From assembly GCA_035943195.1 (NCBI GenBank), contig DASZCK010000041.1, positions 1 through 9,655 of the forward strand: 9,655 bases of DNA. The letters are read 5' to 3'. A model generated the notes under the pieces. It was not told where the DNA came from. It saw only the letters and a program-made list of their open reading frames with translations, and did not search any database. Below are positions 1 through 7,469 of the stretch, piece after piece. The position numbers were made by a program, and so were the translations under genes. Each line of letters opens with the position of its first letter. The first letter of the stretch is position 1. This DNA is from DAIDKA01 sp035943195. Its GTDB lineage: Bacteria > Pseudomonadota > Gammaproteobacteria > Steroidobacterales > Steroidobacteraceae.

Positions 1-312
1 GGCGATCACCTGCACGGTCGTGTGAAGGTCGCCGCCGTGGTGGCCATACAATTGCGAGGACACCGCAATGGCGGACACCCCGTTGATGCGCGCGATCCGA
101 TCGCGCATCCCAACCTGAAGACGCACCGACGGAAAGCGGGGCCCAACGGATATCGTGTCCGGGGAAGCAGCGTCAATGGTGGCGCGCACCGTCGCGTTCA
201 CTCCCAGCATCAGGCCGAAGAGTGCAAACGCCACCATGACCGACAGCCAGGTCAACACGGCATCCGCCGGCTTGCGCCACAGTGCGCTCCAGATCAGTGG
301 AATGTATTTCAC
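1..312 (-). CDS. FtsX/MacB-type ABC transporter permease, N-terminal part, cut by window edge
   Basis: This is the first 104 codons of a membrane permease reading leftwards out of the window. The protein starts MKYIPLIWSALWRKPADAV, has one strong membrane segment at about residues 18-40, and continues into a soluble part, matching the N-terminus of FtsX-like/MacB-core ABC permeases. In that family the first helix is followed by a periplasmic domain, and the proteins work with an ATPase and often a periplasmic adaptor in efflux or lipoprotein-type export. The start is GTG at 312, preceded by AGGA about 8 bases upstream. The frame stays open further upstream but offers no better ATG. It lies 71 bases after the stop of the lipoprotein gene on the same strand, so co-transcription is likely. 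The ATPase and further permeases would be expected beyond the left edge. The family call is fairly safe; the substrate is unknown. Confidence 0.8.
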   Translation of the reverse strand, partial: MKYIPLIWSALWRKPADAVLTWLSVMVAFALFGLMLGVNATVRATIDAASPDTISVGPRFPSVRLQVGMRDRIARINGVSAIAVSSQLYGHHGGDLHTTVQVIA

Positions 313-383
313 TGACGGTCCTATGACATCCCTGGAGCAGTGGCCATCCTCGTATCATGCGCCGTCCGGACGGATCTCGCGTG

Positions 384-2387
384 CTAGGGAAGCGGGACGA
401 CGACGACGCCCATGTCCCCTGCCAGGAACACCGTCCCGCCATCTGGTGACATCACCATGGAAAGTGGCGAGATCAGAGTGGGCACGCTGGCTGGAACGAT
501 TGCAGGAAGAATTTCCGGATACTGCGATTGCGGATCAGAGGGCGGCGCGGAGAGATCGAAGACCCGCACCGTATCATTGTTATCGTAGGTGTACGCGCGC
601 AGCCCCGATGGAGCCAGCACGGCAGCAACCGTCGTCGCGGGCAGACTGCCCAGCACATTCTCGCTGGAGTCGTACACCTGCGCGCCATTTGACGCGCTAT
701 ATCTAACCGCACGCGTCCCGTCCTGGTTCAGCTTGATCTCAGCAAAGTTATGGCTCTGGGGTCCGATGCTGAGTTGCCCGGTGGATGCATTCCAAGCGAA
801 GACCTGTCCGTCAAGCCCATCGGAGATCTCGGCCGCGCTGCCATCACCGCTGGCTGCGACCGCGCCGTTGTACACACTCGTCGGGCCGTTGGGCAGAGGG
901 TTCAAGGGCACCAGTTGCGGCCGCAACTCGCGATACGACAGGATCGGCTCCAGTGCATTCAGGCCACCCGTCAGGATGGCAAGCCCATCGTTGACCACAG
1001 CGATTTGCGTCGGCGGCCCGAAGTTGGCCACGAAGGTCGTGAGATTGGTTGTCAGGGTGACGGGGTCAACCTCGATGAGATCGGAGTTCAAGCCAACGGT
1101 CAGGGCATCGGCTACCGCAAAGAGCTTGGCACCGTCCGCACTCAGCGCCATGGTCCTGAGACCCGGGAATACCTGAGCCGCGGTCAAGTTCCACGAACCG
1201 GCCGAGTACGCGAAACGATAGATCGCATTTTTCAGTGGATTCTCAAATTGGGCTGCGACCAGCACGGCATCGCGGCCGGCATCATAGACGAGCGCATCCA
1301 CAAACCGCTCATCACCGGGGTCCGAGAATTCCCATGTGTCTGCTGCATACGACGGCACATCCACCACAGTCAGCTGCGCGCGCGTGCGATCGACGCCCTC
1401 TAAATTGATGACGTGGACCGGATAGGTCCCCGCGCCAAGCGGCGGATGGATCGCGTGAATCTCGGTGTCGCTCACGACTGTGAACGAGGTGGCAGCCGTT
1501 GAACCGAATTGGACCGCCGTCGGATGCACTAGGCTGAAATTCTCGCCACGGATGATGACGACACTTTGCATGCCGGAGGATTGCGCGTAGGGCGTTGCGT
1601 AGTTGACCTGCGTGCGCTTGACATTCAGGGTCACGGGGACCACCACCGCGATTCCGGACGAGGGAGTCAAGGTGACGTTGCCCGTATAAGTGCCGCTGTC
1701 GAGTTTGTCCAGCTGCGCCTGATCCAGCGCGGCCGTGATCGCCGTGGTGGCCGACGTGCTGGCCCCCGGAGGCGTCACGGTGAGCCAGGACGAATCGCTG
1801 GCTACGGTGAAGTTTTGTACGGGGTAGCCGGTTACATTGAAGGTTTTCGCCAAATCATTGGCTGTTGGGGCCGCATTGCCGATGGCATAACTCACACTGG
1901 CGGCAGAGCTGTTCACACCATCGATCGTGTAGGTGACATTGATCACCGCTGGGCTGCCACTCAGTTGGGTCGAGGAGCAGCCCGGGTCGGTCGTACAGGC
2001 AATCACCGTGACGGTGCTGGAAAACGAGCCTGCACCGAGCGCGCTCTGCCCCTGCGGGTAGACCTGTGCCTGGCCGCCAGTGGTACCGGTTATGGTGAAA
2101 TTCGACACGGTTGCGACCGCCGGCCCGTTCACCTTGACGATGAGATACAGGACCGGGGCGGTCACGCCCGTCACGGTCGCACTGACCGTCTGGCCCCCCG
2201 GGGTGGTCGAGTTGACGCTATCGGCATGAAAACTCAAGGTATTCGTGGAGAGCGTCATCGTGCCCGCGCTCGGGTTGGTCATAGAACCTGTGCCAGTGCC
2301 GCCGCCGCCGCCGCCGCAGCCAGTCACGCCCAGCACGCTCGCCAAAAGAATTGCGCACGACCGCGCGTGTCTTGCGGAAATTGCCAT
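384..2387 (-). CDS. Surface lipoprotein with BACON-like, IPT/TIG and beta-propeller-like domains
   Basis: A 667-residue predicted lipoprotein. The signal peptide ends in a VTGC lipobox with Cys24 as the lipidated residue, followed by six glycines and a TG-rich linker. Then come an all-beta region at about 43-170 (with a possible disulfide, Cys131-Cys137), a BACON-like beta-sandwich at 177-256 (SSWLTVTP, then SGTYTGNVTL), an IPT/TIG domain at about 264-343 (VIIRGENF, then GTYPVHVINLEG), and a C-terminal region of about 320 residues with repeated blades such as RTMALSADGAKLFAV and SMVMSPDGGTVFLAG, typical of WD40/YVTN-type propellers. The ATG start at 2387 has AGGGGA 7 bases upstream. I infer an envelope-anchored binding or adhesion protein. 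No catalytic residues were recognised. The next gene downstream is an ABC permease, so it might be an accessory to that system. Confidence 0.85.
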   Translation of the reverse strand: MAISARHARSCAILLASVLGVTGCGGGGGGTGTGSMTNPSAGTMTLSTNTLSFHADSVNSTTPGGQTVSATVTGVTAPVLYLIVKVNGPAVATVSNFTITGTTGGQAQVYPQGQSALGAGSFSSTVTVIACTTDPGCSSTQLSGSPAVINVTYTIDGVNSSAASVSYAIGNAAPTANDLAKTFNVTGYPVQNFTVASDSSWLTVTPPGASTSATTAITAALDQAQLDKLDSGTYTGNVTLTPSSGIAVVVPVTLNVKRTQVNYATPYAQSSGMQSVVIIRGENFSLVHPTAVQFGSTAATSFTVVSDTEIHAIHPPLGAGTYPVHVINLEGVDRTRAQLTVVDVPSYAADTWEFSDPGDERFVDALVYDAGRDAVLVAAQFENPLKNAIYRFAYSAGSWNLTAAQVFPGLRTMALSADGAKLFAVADALTVGLNSDLIEVDPVTLTTNLTTFVANFGPPTQIAVVNDGLAILTGGLNALEPILSYRELRPQLVPLNPLPNGPTSVYNGAVAASGDGSAAEISDGLDGQVFAWNASTGQLSIGPQSHNFAEIKLNQDGTRAVRYSASNGAQVYDSSENVLGSLPATTVAAVLAPSGLRAYTYDNNDTVRVFDLSAPPSDPQSQYPEILPAIVPASVPTLISPLSMVMSPDGGTVFLAGDMGVVVVPLP
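2298..2315. repeat. (GCC)6 trinucleotide tract in the lipoprotein gene
   Basis: Six perfect GCC units on the plus strand, read as six GGC glycine codons directly after the lipidated Cys24 codon. A polyglycine stretch after the lipobox cysteine is common in GC-rich proteobacterial lipoproteins. Because the unit is three bases long, slippage would change linker length without shifting the frame. Confidence 0.9.
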
Positions 2388-2422
2388 TTGTGGATCCCCT
2401 CGCGCGTCCCGTACGGGTTCTT

Positions 2423-2434
2423 GTGAGCGCTAAC
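2423..2434. promoter_or_regulatory. Near-palindrome resembling a LacI/GalR-family operator
   Basis: GTGAGCGCTAAC is symmetric at 10 of its 12 positions around a central GC, and lies inside TTGTGAGCGCTAACTCAA. It sits about 35-45 bases upstream of the lipoprotein start and about 140 bases upstream of the ankyrin gene start. LacI/GalR-family operators typically have an AGCGCT-type core with AAC/GTT or similar flanks, and this resembles them. No regulator of this family is in the window, and a single short site can occur by chance. Confidence 0.25.
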
Positions 2435-2521
2435 TCAACCTTACACCATTTGCCATGATGGCGACGAGTGCCTGACCGGCTGGGGCTGCCGCCGCTGCTT
2501 CCCCGCGTCCCACAAATCGTC

Positions 2522-2530
2522 TGATACGAT
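2522..2530 (+). promoter_or_regulatory. Possible extended -10 promoter for the ankyrin gene
   Basis: TGATACGAT fits an extended -10 element: TG, one base, then TACGAT, which matches 4 of 6 bases of TATAAT. No good -35 hexamer lies at the right distance, as is typical of extended -10 promoters. Transcription would begin near 2537, leaving a leader of about 40 bases before the ATG at 2577 and its GAGGA site. Confidence 0.3.
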
Positions 2531-2576
2531 CCGCAGTTTGGGCACGAGAGCACAAGGAGCATCGAGGAATGAGGCC

Positions 2577-4175
2577 ATGGTCCTGACACGCAATCTCGCA
2601 GCCGCCCTCGCGGCCGCAGTTGTGCTGATATCGACCGGCCTCGCCGCCGCGGCGGACGCACCGGCGTCGCACCCGGATGGCAGCACGCCGCTGCAGTGGG
2701 CGGTGTTCGAAGGTAACATCGCCGAGGTGAAGCGCCTGCTCGCGGCCGGCGCCAATCCCGGCGTGATGAATGACTATGGCGTCGACGCCATGCAGCTTGC
2801 CGCGGATGAGAGCAACACCGAGCTTTTGCGGCTGCTGCTGAAGGCCGGCGCGAATCCCAACTCCGTGAATCCGGAAGGCGAGACCGTGCTGCACCTGGTG
2901 GCGCGCAGCGGCAATCTCGATGCCGCCAAACTGCTCGTCAATGCGGGCGCGCAGGTCGATGCGCGCGAACGCTTCGGCGGGCAGACCCCGCTGATGTGGG
3001 CCACCGCCCGGCGCCATCCCGACCTGGTGCAGTTCCTCGCCTCCAAGGGAGCGGACGTGAATGCGCGCTCTGCGGCGCGTGACTACCTGCGCGTGGTCAC
3101 GGCCGAGAGCCGCGCCAAGCACCTCGACTGGGGCGGCTTCACGCCCCTCATGTACGCAGCGCGCGAGAACTGCCGCGAGTGTGTGCCGATCCTGCTGAAG
3201 TACCACGCCGATATGTCCGTGCCCGATCCCGGCGGCATGCCGCCGCTGTCCATCGCCTTGATGAACGGCACCTGGGACATCGCCAAGGCCCTGATCGAAG
3301 CCGGCGCCGACGTCAATCAGTGGGACGTCTACGGTCAGGGGCCGCTGAACGTGGCTATCGCCAACCTGAATGTGCGCGGCAATGGCAACCCGCTCGATCG
3401 AGATACGCCGGACCGGACCACGCCTCGCGAAGTGGTGAAGTTGCTTTTGGAACACGGCGCAGATCCGAATCAGCAGCTCTACTACCACGCGGCAGCGCGC
3501 AACATCCTAGGCGCGGACACCGGTCGTGGCACCACCCCGTTTCTCACTGCCTGTGCCAGCGGCGACATCGAGATCGTGAAACTGCTGCTGGTCCACGGCG
3601 CCAATCCGCGGCTCGCCACCTCCGATGGCCAGGGTCCCATAATCCTCGCGACTGCCGCCCGCACCGGCGGTACCGGCTTTCCCAATGCGCGCATCGCAGG
3701 CGTGGCGGCGCCGCCGCGCGAAGTCATCGACGACGTCGCAGAGAGACAGAAAGATGGCAAAGGTCCGCACGTCAATCCTACGGTCGAACTCATCAAGCTG
3801 CTGGCCGCCAACGGTGCAGACGTGAACCTCATGTCAAAGCGCCATTTTCTGCAGCGCACGCGCGGCGGCTCGGCACTTCACTATGCCACCCGCGCCGGTA
3901 ACAAAGAGGTGATGGCGGCACTCGTGAAGCTTGGCATCGACGTCAATGCCAAGGACGACGACGGGCTCACCGCCCTTGACTACGCCATGGGTCGCGGCTA
4001 CGTGCCGTTCCTGCAATTGCCACAGGAACCGCGCAAAGATCTCGCAGACCTGCTGCGTGGCTGGGGTGCGAAGGTGGAACTTGATCGGACGCCGAACTGG
4101 CCGCCGCAGGGCGCTGCCGTCGGCACTGCTGTCTATGATGCAGTCATTTGGCCTGTGGATCCGGTCGGCCCTTGA
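2577..4175 (+). CDS. Exported ankyrin-repeat protein
   Basis: A 532-residue protein. The N-terminus is a clear Sec signal peptide (MVLTRNLAAALAAAVVL, with likely cleavage near AAA-AD at residue 26), followed by about ten or eleven ankyrin repeats of 33 residues with the TPLxxA, GxxxxVKxLLxxGAD and VN signature: about 34-66, 67-99, 100-132, 134-166, 186-218, 219-251, 280-300, 317-349, 350-418, 429-461 and 462-495. Some repeats are interrupted: an insert at about 167-185, one at 262-280, and one of roughly 40 residues at about 362-400. The ATG at 2577 was chosen because it has GAGGA 8 bases upstream and begins the signal peptide; the TTG at 2538 would add 13 residues in front of it. Ankyrin repeats bind proteins. 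A periplasmic or secreted scaffold is inferred and the partner is unknown. The gene converges with the ABC permease gene, leaving 4 bases. Confidence 0.9.
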   Translation: MVLTRNLAAALAAAVVLISTGLAAAADAPASHPDGSTPLQWAVFEGNIAEVKRLLAAGANPGVMNDYGVDAMQLAADESNTELLRLLLKAGANPNSVNPEGETVLHLVARSGNLDAAKLLVNAGAQVDARERFGGQTPLMWATARRHPDLVQFLASKGADVNARSAARDYLRVVTAESRAKHLDWGGFTPLMYAARENCRECVPILLKYHADMSVPDPGGMPPLSIALMNGTWDIAKALIEAGADVNQWDVYGQGPLNVAIANLNVRGNGNPLDRDTPDRTTPREVVKLLLEHGADPNQQLYYHAAARNILGADTGRGTTPFLTACASGDIEIVKLLLVHGANPRLATSDGQGPIILATAARTGGTGFPNARIAGVAAPPREVIDDVAERQKDGKGPHVNPTVELIKLLAANGADVNLMSKRHFLQRTRGGSALHYATRAGNKEVMAALVKLGIDVNAKDDDGLTALDYAMGRGYVPFLQLPQEPRKDLADLLRGWGAKVELDRTPNWPPQGAAVGTAVYDAVIWPVDPVGP

Positions 4176-4188
4176 TGCACTACAGGCC
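4150..4188. terminator. Weak inverted repeat at the convergent gene junction
   Basis: GGCCTGT at 4150-4156 and ACAGGCC at 4182-4188 form 7-base arms around a 25-base loop that spans both stop codons (ankyrin gene at 4175, permease gene at 4180). There is no T-tract on either strand. If it matters, it would be a poor bidirectional structure, and Rho-dependent ending or transcript interference is at least as likely. Confidence 0.15.
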
Positions 4189-5022
4189 GCGCTTCTGGAA
4201 CCAGCGGATTGCGAGCAGCAGACTGCAGACGATGAAACCCAATGCCCACCATACCATTGCAAGGGTCGGCACGGCGGTGCCGGAGAATGGCCCGAACACC
4301 ATGCCGAGCGGGAGGGCCGACTCGAGTTCATGGACGGCGAGGCGCCATAAGGCATCGGTCGGCGTCACCAGGCTGATAGCGGTGCCAATGTAGCGGGCAC
4401 TGTCATTGCCGACCACGACGCCGATCTGCTCTACCCAACCACCGACCACGGCAATCGAGTAGAACGCGAAAGCGATAGTCCCGTTGGCAACCGTCGGCAG
4501 ACGCACTCCGCCCACGATGACGACGCTCAGCAACACCGCCGCCTGTAGAGTCATCAGAGCGCTGACGACCAGGAGATGCGGCTGGGAATACCCGGTCAGA
4601 ATGTGCATGGTGGCGATGACACCGGCCACCATCACCAGGATATAGACGGCGATCATGCACACGAACACCGCCCACTTGCCGAGCACGATGTCGGCCCTGC
4701 GAATGGGTTTCGAGGCAAGTGTCTGCATGATACCCGAGCTGATTTCCCCGGACAGGGTATCCACCGCCAGCATGATGGCGACCGCGACCGACAGCAGGTT
4801 CACCGCGTACAGGCCGACCAGCGTGAAGGCCATCGTCTGGGCGCGCAGCTGCATTAACGGCAGCGGCCGCTGAGGTCGATGGGCGACCAACAGGAAGTAG
4901 ACCGCCGTCGCAAACAGCAGCAGATAGATGAGGCCACAGCCCACGGCCGCCGCCACGATGCGGCGCCTGCGGGCCTCGAGCAGCGTCAGCCGAGCTATCG
5001 CCAGGAAACCGCCCACATTCAC
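4180..5022 (-). CDS. ABC-2 type transporter permease
   Basis: A 280-residue integral membrane protein with six predicted membrane segments (about 23-46, 66-88, 117-139, 149-171, 181-203, 252-273). Between segments 2 and 3 is the family loop DTLSGEISSGIMQTLASKP followed by IRR, the coupling-type motif of ABC-2/NosY-like permeases. The GTG at 5022 was chosen because it overlaps the ATPase stop as GTGA, a 4-base overlap typical of translational coupling. An ATG at 5061 would add 13 residues encoded inside the ATPase gene, and a GTG at 5016 would remove two. The protein should pair with the ATPase encoded immediately upstream to form an exporter. It is the last gene of the sigma-factor operon. 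Substrate is unknown. Confidence 0.88.
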   Translation of the reverse strand: MNVGGFLAIARLTLLEARRRRIVAAAVGCGLIYLLLFATAVYFLLVAHRPQRPLPLMQLRAQTMAFTLVGLYAVNLLSVAVAIMLAVDTLSGEISSGIMQTLASKPIRRADIVLGKWAVFVCMIAVYILVMVAGVIATMHILTGYSQPHLLVVSALMTLQAAVLLSVVIVGGVRLPTVANGTIAFAFYSIAVVGGWVEQIGVVVGNDSARYIGTAISLVTPTDALWRLAVHELESALPLGMVFGPFSGTAVPTLAMVWWALGFIVCSLLLAIRWFQKRGL

Positions 5023-5936
5023 CCCGGACTCTGGTCCGCACCCATGACTTCCATGAACCATTGCTCGAGGGACTTGCGGCGACTGCCCAGACCCTGAATG
5101 GCGATGTCGTGATGCACCAGCCAGCGGGCGATCTCGGGAACGACCGCCTCCGTCGCCGCCTGGAGCCGGATGACGCCGGGCTCGCAGTGCACGATCTGCC
5201 CGAAGGCACCAAGGGCCTGCAGCGTGTCGTCATCGGTCCGGTCGATACGCAATTCGATTTCGACCTGCGCCGGCGACTCCCGCAAGGACAGCTCGTGCAC
5301 GGTACGCCCCTGCTTCACGAACACGACGCGGTCGCAGGTCGCTTCCACCTCCCCGAGCAGGTGCGAATTGAGGAAGACCGTCGTGCCGCGCAGGCGCAGT
5401 TCCTCAATCATCTCCCGCACCAGAGCCCGACCCAGCGGATCCAGACCCGAGGTGGGCTCATCAAGAAAGACCAGCTCCGGTTGACCGATCAGGGCCTGGG
5501 CCAGGCCGACCCGCTGGAGCATGCCCTTGCTGAAGTGGCGCAGCTGTCGGTGTTGCGCGTCCTGCAGATGGACCCGTGCCAGAAGTTCATCGATCCGCCG
5601 CTCCAGTATCGGCCCGGGGACTCCCTGCAGGCGGCCGTGCACCCGCAGCAGTTCGCGCGCCGTCAGACAGTCGTGGAACCGAAAGTGTTCCGGCAGGAAT
5701 CCGATTCGGGCACGCGACCGGCGGTCGGCCAGCGGCGCTCCAAGGACCGTCCCGCTGCCCCCGCTCGGAGAAACCAGACCCAGGAGCATCTTGACCGAGG
5801 TCGTCTTGCCGGCACCGTTGGGTCCGAGGAATCCGAATACTTCTCCGCGCCGCACGTTCAGCCACAGATCGGCGACCGCAACGTTCTGCACGAACTCCTT
5901 GCGCAGTGCGACAGTCTCGATGGCGAGATCGCTCAC
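5019..5936 (-). CDS. ABC transporter ATP-binding protein
   Basis: A 305-residue ATPase. Walker A is GPNGAGKT at 38-45, the signature segment is FSKGMLQR at 135-142, Walker B is LVFLDE at 155-160 followed by the D-loop SGLD, and the switch histidine is His192 in NSHLL. The Q-loop region reads IGFLPE, with Glu83 where many relatives have Gln; LPE and the SKGM signature both occur in NatA/CcmA-like exporters, so neither indicates loss of function. Residues after about 215 form a C-terminal extension found in this subfamily. The start is GTG at 5936, 9 bases after the stop of the upstream membrane-protein gene and without a clear ribosome site, which suggests re-initiation. It energises the permease encoded next. 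Confidence 0.93.
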   Translation of the reverse strand: MSDLAIETVALRKEFVQNVAVADLWLNVRRGEVFGFLGPNGAGKTTSVKMLLGLVSPSGGSGTVLGAPLADRRSRARIGFLPEHFRFHDCLTARELLRVHGRLQGVPGPILERRIDELLARVHLQDAQHRQLRHFSKGMLQRVGLAQALIGQPELVFLDEPTSGLDPLGRALVREMIEELRLRGTTVFLNSHLLGEVEATCDRVVFVKQGRTVHELSLRESPAQVEIELRIDRTDDDTLQALGAFGQIVHCEPGVIRLQAATEAVVPEIARWLVHHDIAIQGLGSRRKSLEQWFMEVMGADQSPG

Positions 5937-5945
5937 GATGGGTCG

Positions 5946-6917
5946 CTATTGCATCGACCGCGCCATATTGAGCAGCTCCTGCGGCGCGCCACCACTTAGG
6001 GCAAAAACGGCATCCGCGGTCGACCACAGGAGCTGCGCTTGCCCGACCTCGGCACCGTTGATCACGACCCTGCGACGAATCAGCAGGCCGTGGCTGCCCT
6101 GGACATCCACCTGCTGCAGATCGAATGCATCGGCCGGCACTGGCACGACCAGGGTCGTGCGCCAGTCGATCTGCTGGGCAAACTGATAGGCGTCCGCGGA
6201 GTTCATACCGATGACCCGCAGGCCAATTTCCGCCAGACGGGCAAGGTCCAAACCTTCCGGTAGCGAAACCTGCGGCTGACGCGATTCGACCAACTGGACC
6301 TGGCGGTGATCGCCGGTGTAGAGCATCAGCACGGCAGGGTGCGTATAAATGTCGGCGGTCTTGCCGTCGATCCCGCCGGGGACGGGCAGATCGTCTATGC
6401 CAAACGCCGCCTCGACACGCTGCAACTTCTGACTGCTCACCGTCACACTCACGGCCCGCTCGCCCACCACCTGCGGCGCCTGAGCGTGCAGATCGGCCGG
6501 CAGCCACGTCGGCACCAGCACTCGCATGCCCGCCTGCATGCCGGCCTCCTCCGGGCTCGCAACCGATACCGGCGGCGAGGGCGCCTTCAGCACCTTGATC
6601 TGTTCCGCGAGCATCCTCGGCAGATCCAGACCCTGCTCCCGCGCCCGATCGGCGAAGTGCTCATTCGGTACGCGAAGCGCGACGAAGTTCACGACTCGGA
6701 ACAGATCCAGAAAAGCCTGAGCACCGACGCGCATCGAAGGCACCACCGACAGCGATACCACCAGCGCTAACGAGGCCGCACAGGCAAGCAGGCGCAGCCC
6801 CCAGCGCGAACGTGGCGCGCGCCGCGTCTCCTCCAACCCCCGCAGGCGCTCGCGCACCTCACGCAGCAGTGCCGGTCGCGGCTTGCGTACGCCCAGATAC
6901 ATGAATTCGTCGTCCAT
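5946..6917 (-). CDS. Single-pass membrane protein, probable anti-sigma factor partner of the ECF sigma gene
   Basis: A 323-residue protein with a charged cytoplasmic N-terminus (about 1-39, Arg-rich), one membrane helix at about 41-60, and a large periplasmic part beginning VGAQAFLDLFRVVNFVAL. This inside-TM-outside plan, encoded immediately after an ECF sigma gene, is that of anti-sigma factors, and the FLDLFRV segment just after the helix resembles proteins annotated as anti-sigma-like or DUF4367-type. There is no HxxxCxxC zinc motif, so it is not a classical ZAS-type anti-sigma, and no FecR similarity was recognised. The ATG at 6917 has an excellent AGGAGG (6923-6928) 5 bases upstream. It lies 15 bases after the sigma gene and 9 bases before the ATPase gene. 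The anti-sigma role is inferred from layout. Confidence 0.75.
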   Translation of the reverse strand: MDDEFMYLGVRKPRPALLREVRERLRGLEETRRAPRSRWGLRLLACAASLALVVSLSVVPSMRVGAQAFLDLFRVVNFVALRVPNEHFADRAREQGLDLPRMLAEQIKVLKAPSPPVSVASPEEAGMQAGMRVLVPTWLPADLHAQAPQVVGERAVSVTVSSQKLQRVEAAFGIDDLPVPGGIDGKTADIYTHPAVLMLYTGDHRQVQLVESRQPQVSLPEGLDLARLAEIGLRVIGMNSADAYQFAQQIDWRTTLVVPVPADAFDLQQVDVQGSHGLLIRRRVVINGAEVGQAQLLWSTADAVFALSGGAPQELLNMARSMQ

Positions 6918-6922
6918 CTGAT

Positions 6923-6928
6923 CCTCCT
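6923..6928 (-). promoter_or_regulatory. Strong Shine-Dalgarno site of the anti-sigma-like gene
   Basis: AGGAGG on the minus strand, 5 bases before the ATG at 6917. It fixes the start of the membrane protein and contrasts with the poor sites of the sigma and ATPase genes on either side, suggesting the membrane protein is made in excess over the sigma factor. Confidence 0.8.
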
Positions 6929-6932
6929 CGAC

Positions 6933-7415
6933 TCACCACAAGCCGCGCAGTGTTGCCACCGCGCGGTGCAGCATCGTGCCTACGTTCGATTCGCTAAGAC
7001 CTGCGAGTTCGGCTATGGCCCGGTTGGTGGCGCCGCCACCATACTTGAGCGCCAGCAGTTCCTGATCGCGCTCCGGGAGCGTCGCAATCAGCCTGCAGAG
7101 CCGTTCGAAATTCGACCTCACGATGGCCTCCTCCTCGGGTGTGCCCACGGCAGCGACGTGCAGCGCGTCCTCGAGGGGTGCATGTGCATGCGTCGTGCGC
7201 AAATGATCCACCGCGACATTGCGCGCAATGCGCAGCAGCCAGGTCGAAAAGCCCGCGAGGTCCCGGCGATAGCGCTGCCGCTCGCGCCAGGCTTTCTCGA
7301 AGGTGCGTGACGTCAGGTCTTCGGCGACCGTTTCGTTGCGCACCCGATAACGCAGGAAGTTATAGACCCGCGCAAAATTCTCCGCATAGACCGCGTCCCA
7401 ATCGGGTTCTGCCAT
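6933..7415 (-). CDS. ECF-type RNA polymerase sigma factor
   Basis: A 160-residue sigma-70 family protein of the minimal ECF type. Region 2 is at about 14-75, with the polymerase/-10 contact stretch AEDLTSRTFEKAW at 31-43 and STWLLRIARNVAVDHLR at 57-73. Region 4 is at about 104-158, with TLPERDQELLALKY and a helix-turn-helix NRAIAELAGLSESNVGTMLH at 131-150. Regions 1 and 3 are absent, as expected. It directs polymerase to its own promoter set and probably autoregulates the operon. Start choice: the ATG at 7415 gives the usual short lead into region 2. An in-frame ATG at 7463 would add 16 residues but has no ribosome site and coincides with the predicted transcription start. It is the first gene of a four-gene operon with its membrane partner and an ABC exporter. 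Confidence 0.92.
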   Translation of the reverse strand: MAEPDWDAVYAENFARVYNFLRYRVRNETVAEDLTSRTFEKAWRERQRYRRDLAGFSTWLLRIARNVAVDHLRTTHAHAPLEDALHVAAVGTPEEEAIVRSNFERLCRLIATLPERDQELLALKYGGGATNRAIAELAGLSESNVGTMLHRAVATLRGLW

Positions 7416-7469
7416 CGATGCGCCCCAGAGCGATGCGGATAGGGACTGAACTTGCGTGGCCATGAAGTA

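Noticed and set aside
362..373. Perfect 12-base palindrome CCGTCCGGACGG just after the lipoprotein stop, considered as a terminator
   Set aside because: As a hairpin it has only four pairs around a four-base loop and no T-tract follows on the minus strand. Read-through into the permease gene seems more likely.
384..1403. Overlapping plus-strand frames opposite the lipoprotein gene
   Set aside because: All are antisense to a single long frame with a signal peptide, lipobox and beta domains, and they overlap each other in different frames without ribosome sites.
2430..3488. Long minus-strand open frame of 352 codons opposite the ankyrin gene
   Set aside because: It is the antisense shadow of a GC-rich gene with a clear signal peptide and regular ankyrin repeats. 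The product is His/Arg/Gly-rich, has no recognisable domain and has no ribosome site.
5035..5066. ATG at 5061 as the permease start
   Set aside because: It would add 13 residues encoded wholly inside the ATPase gene. The GTG at 5022 gives the usual 4-base overlap and begins just before the expected cytoplasmic lead to the first helix.
4403..5233. Second minus-strand frame across the ATPase/permease junction
   Set aside because: It is a frame-shifted shadow, very rich in Arg and Gly, overlapping two well-supported genes on the same strand.
5061..5999. Plus-strand open frame of 312 codons opposite the ABC ATPase gene
   Set aside because: It lies antisense to an ATPase with all nucleotide-binding motifs intact, and shows no domain of its own.
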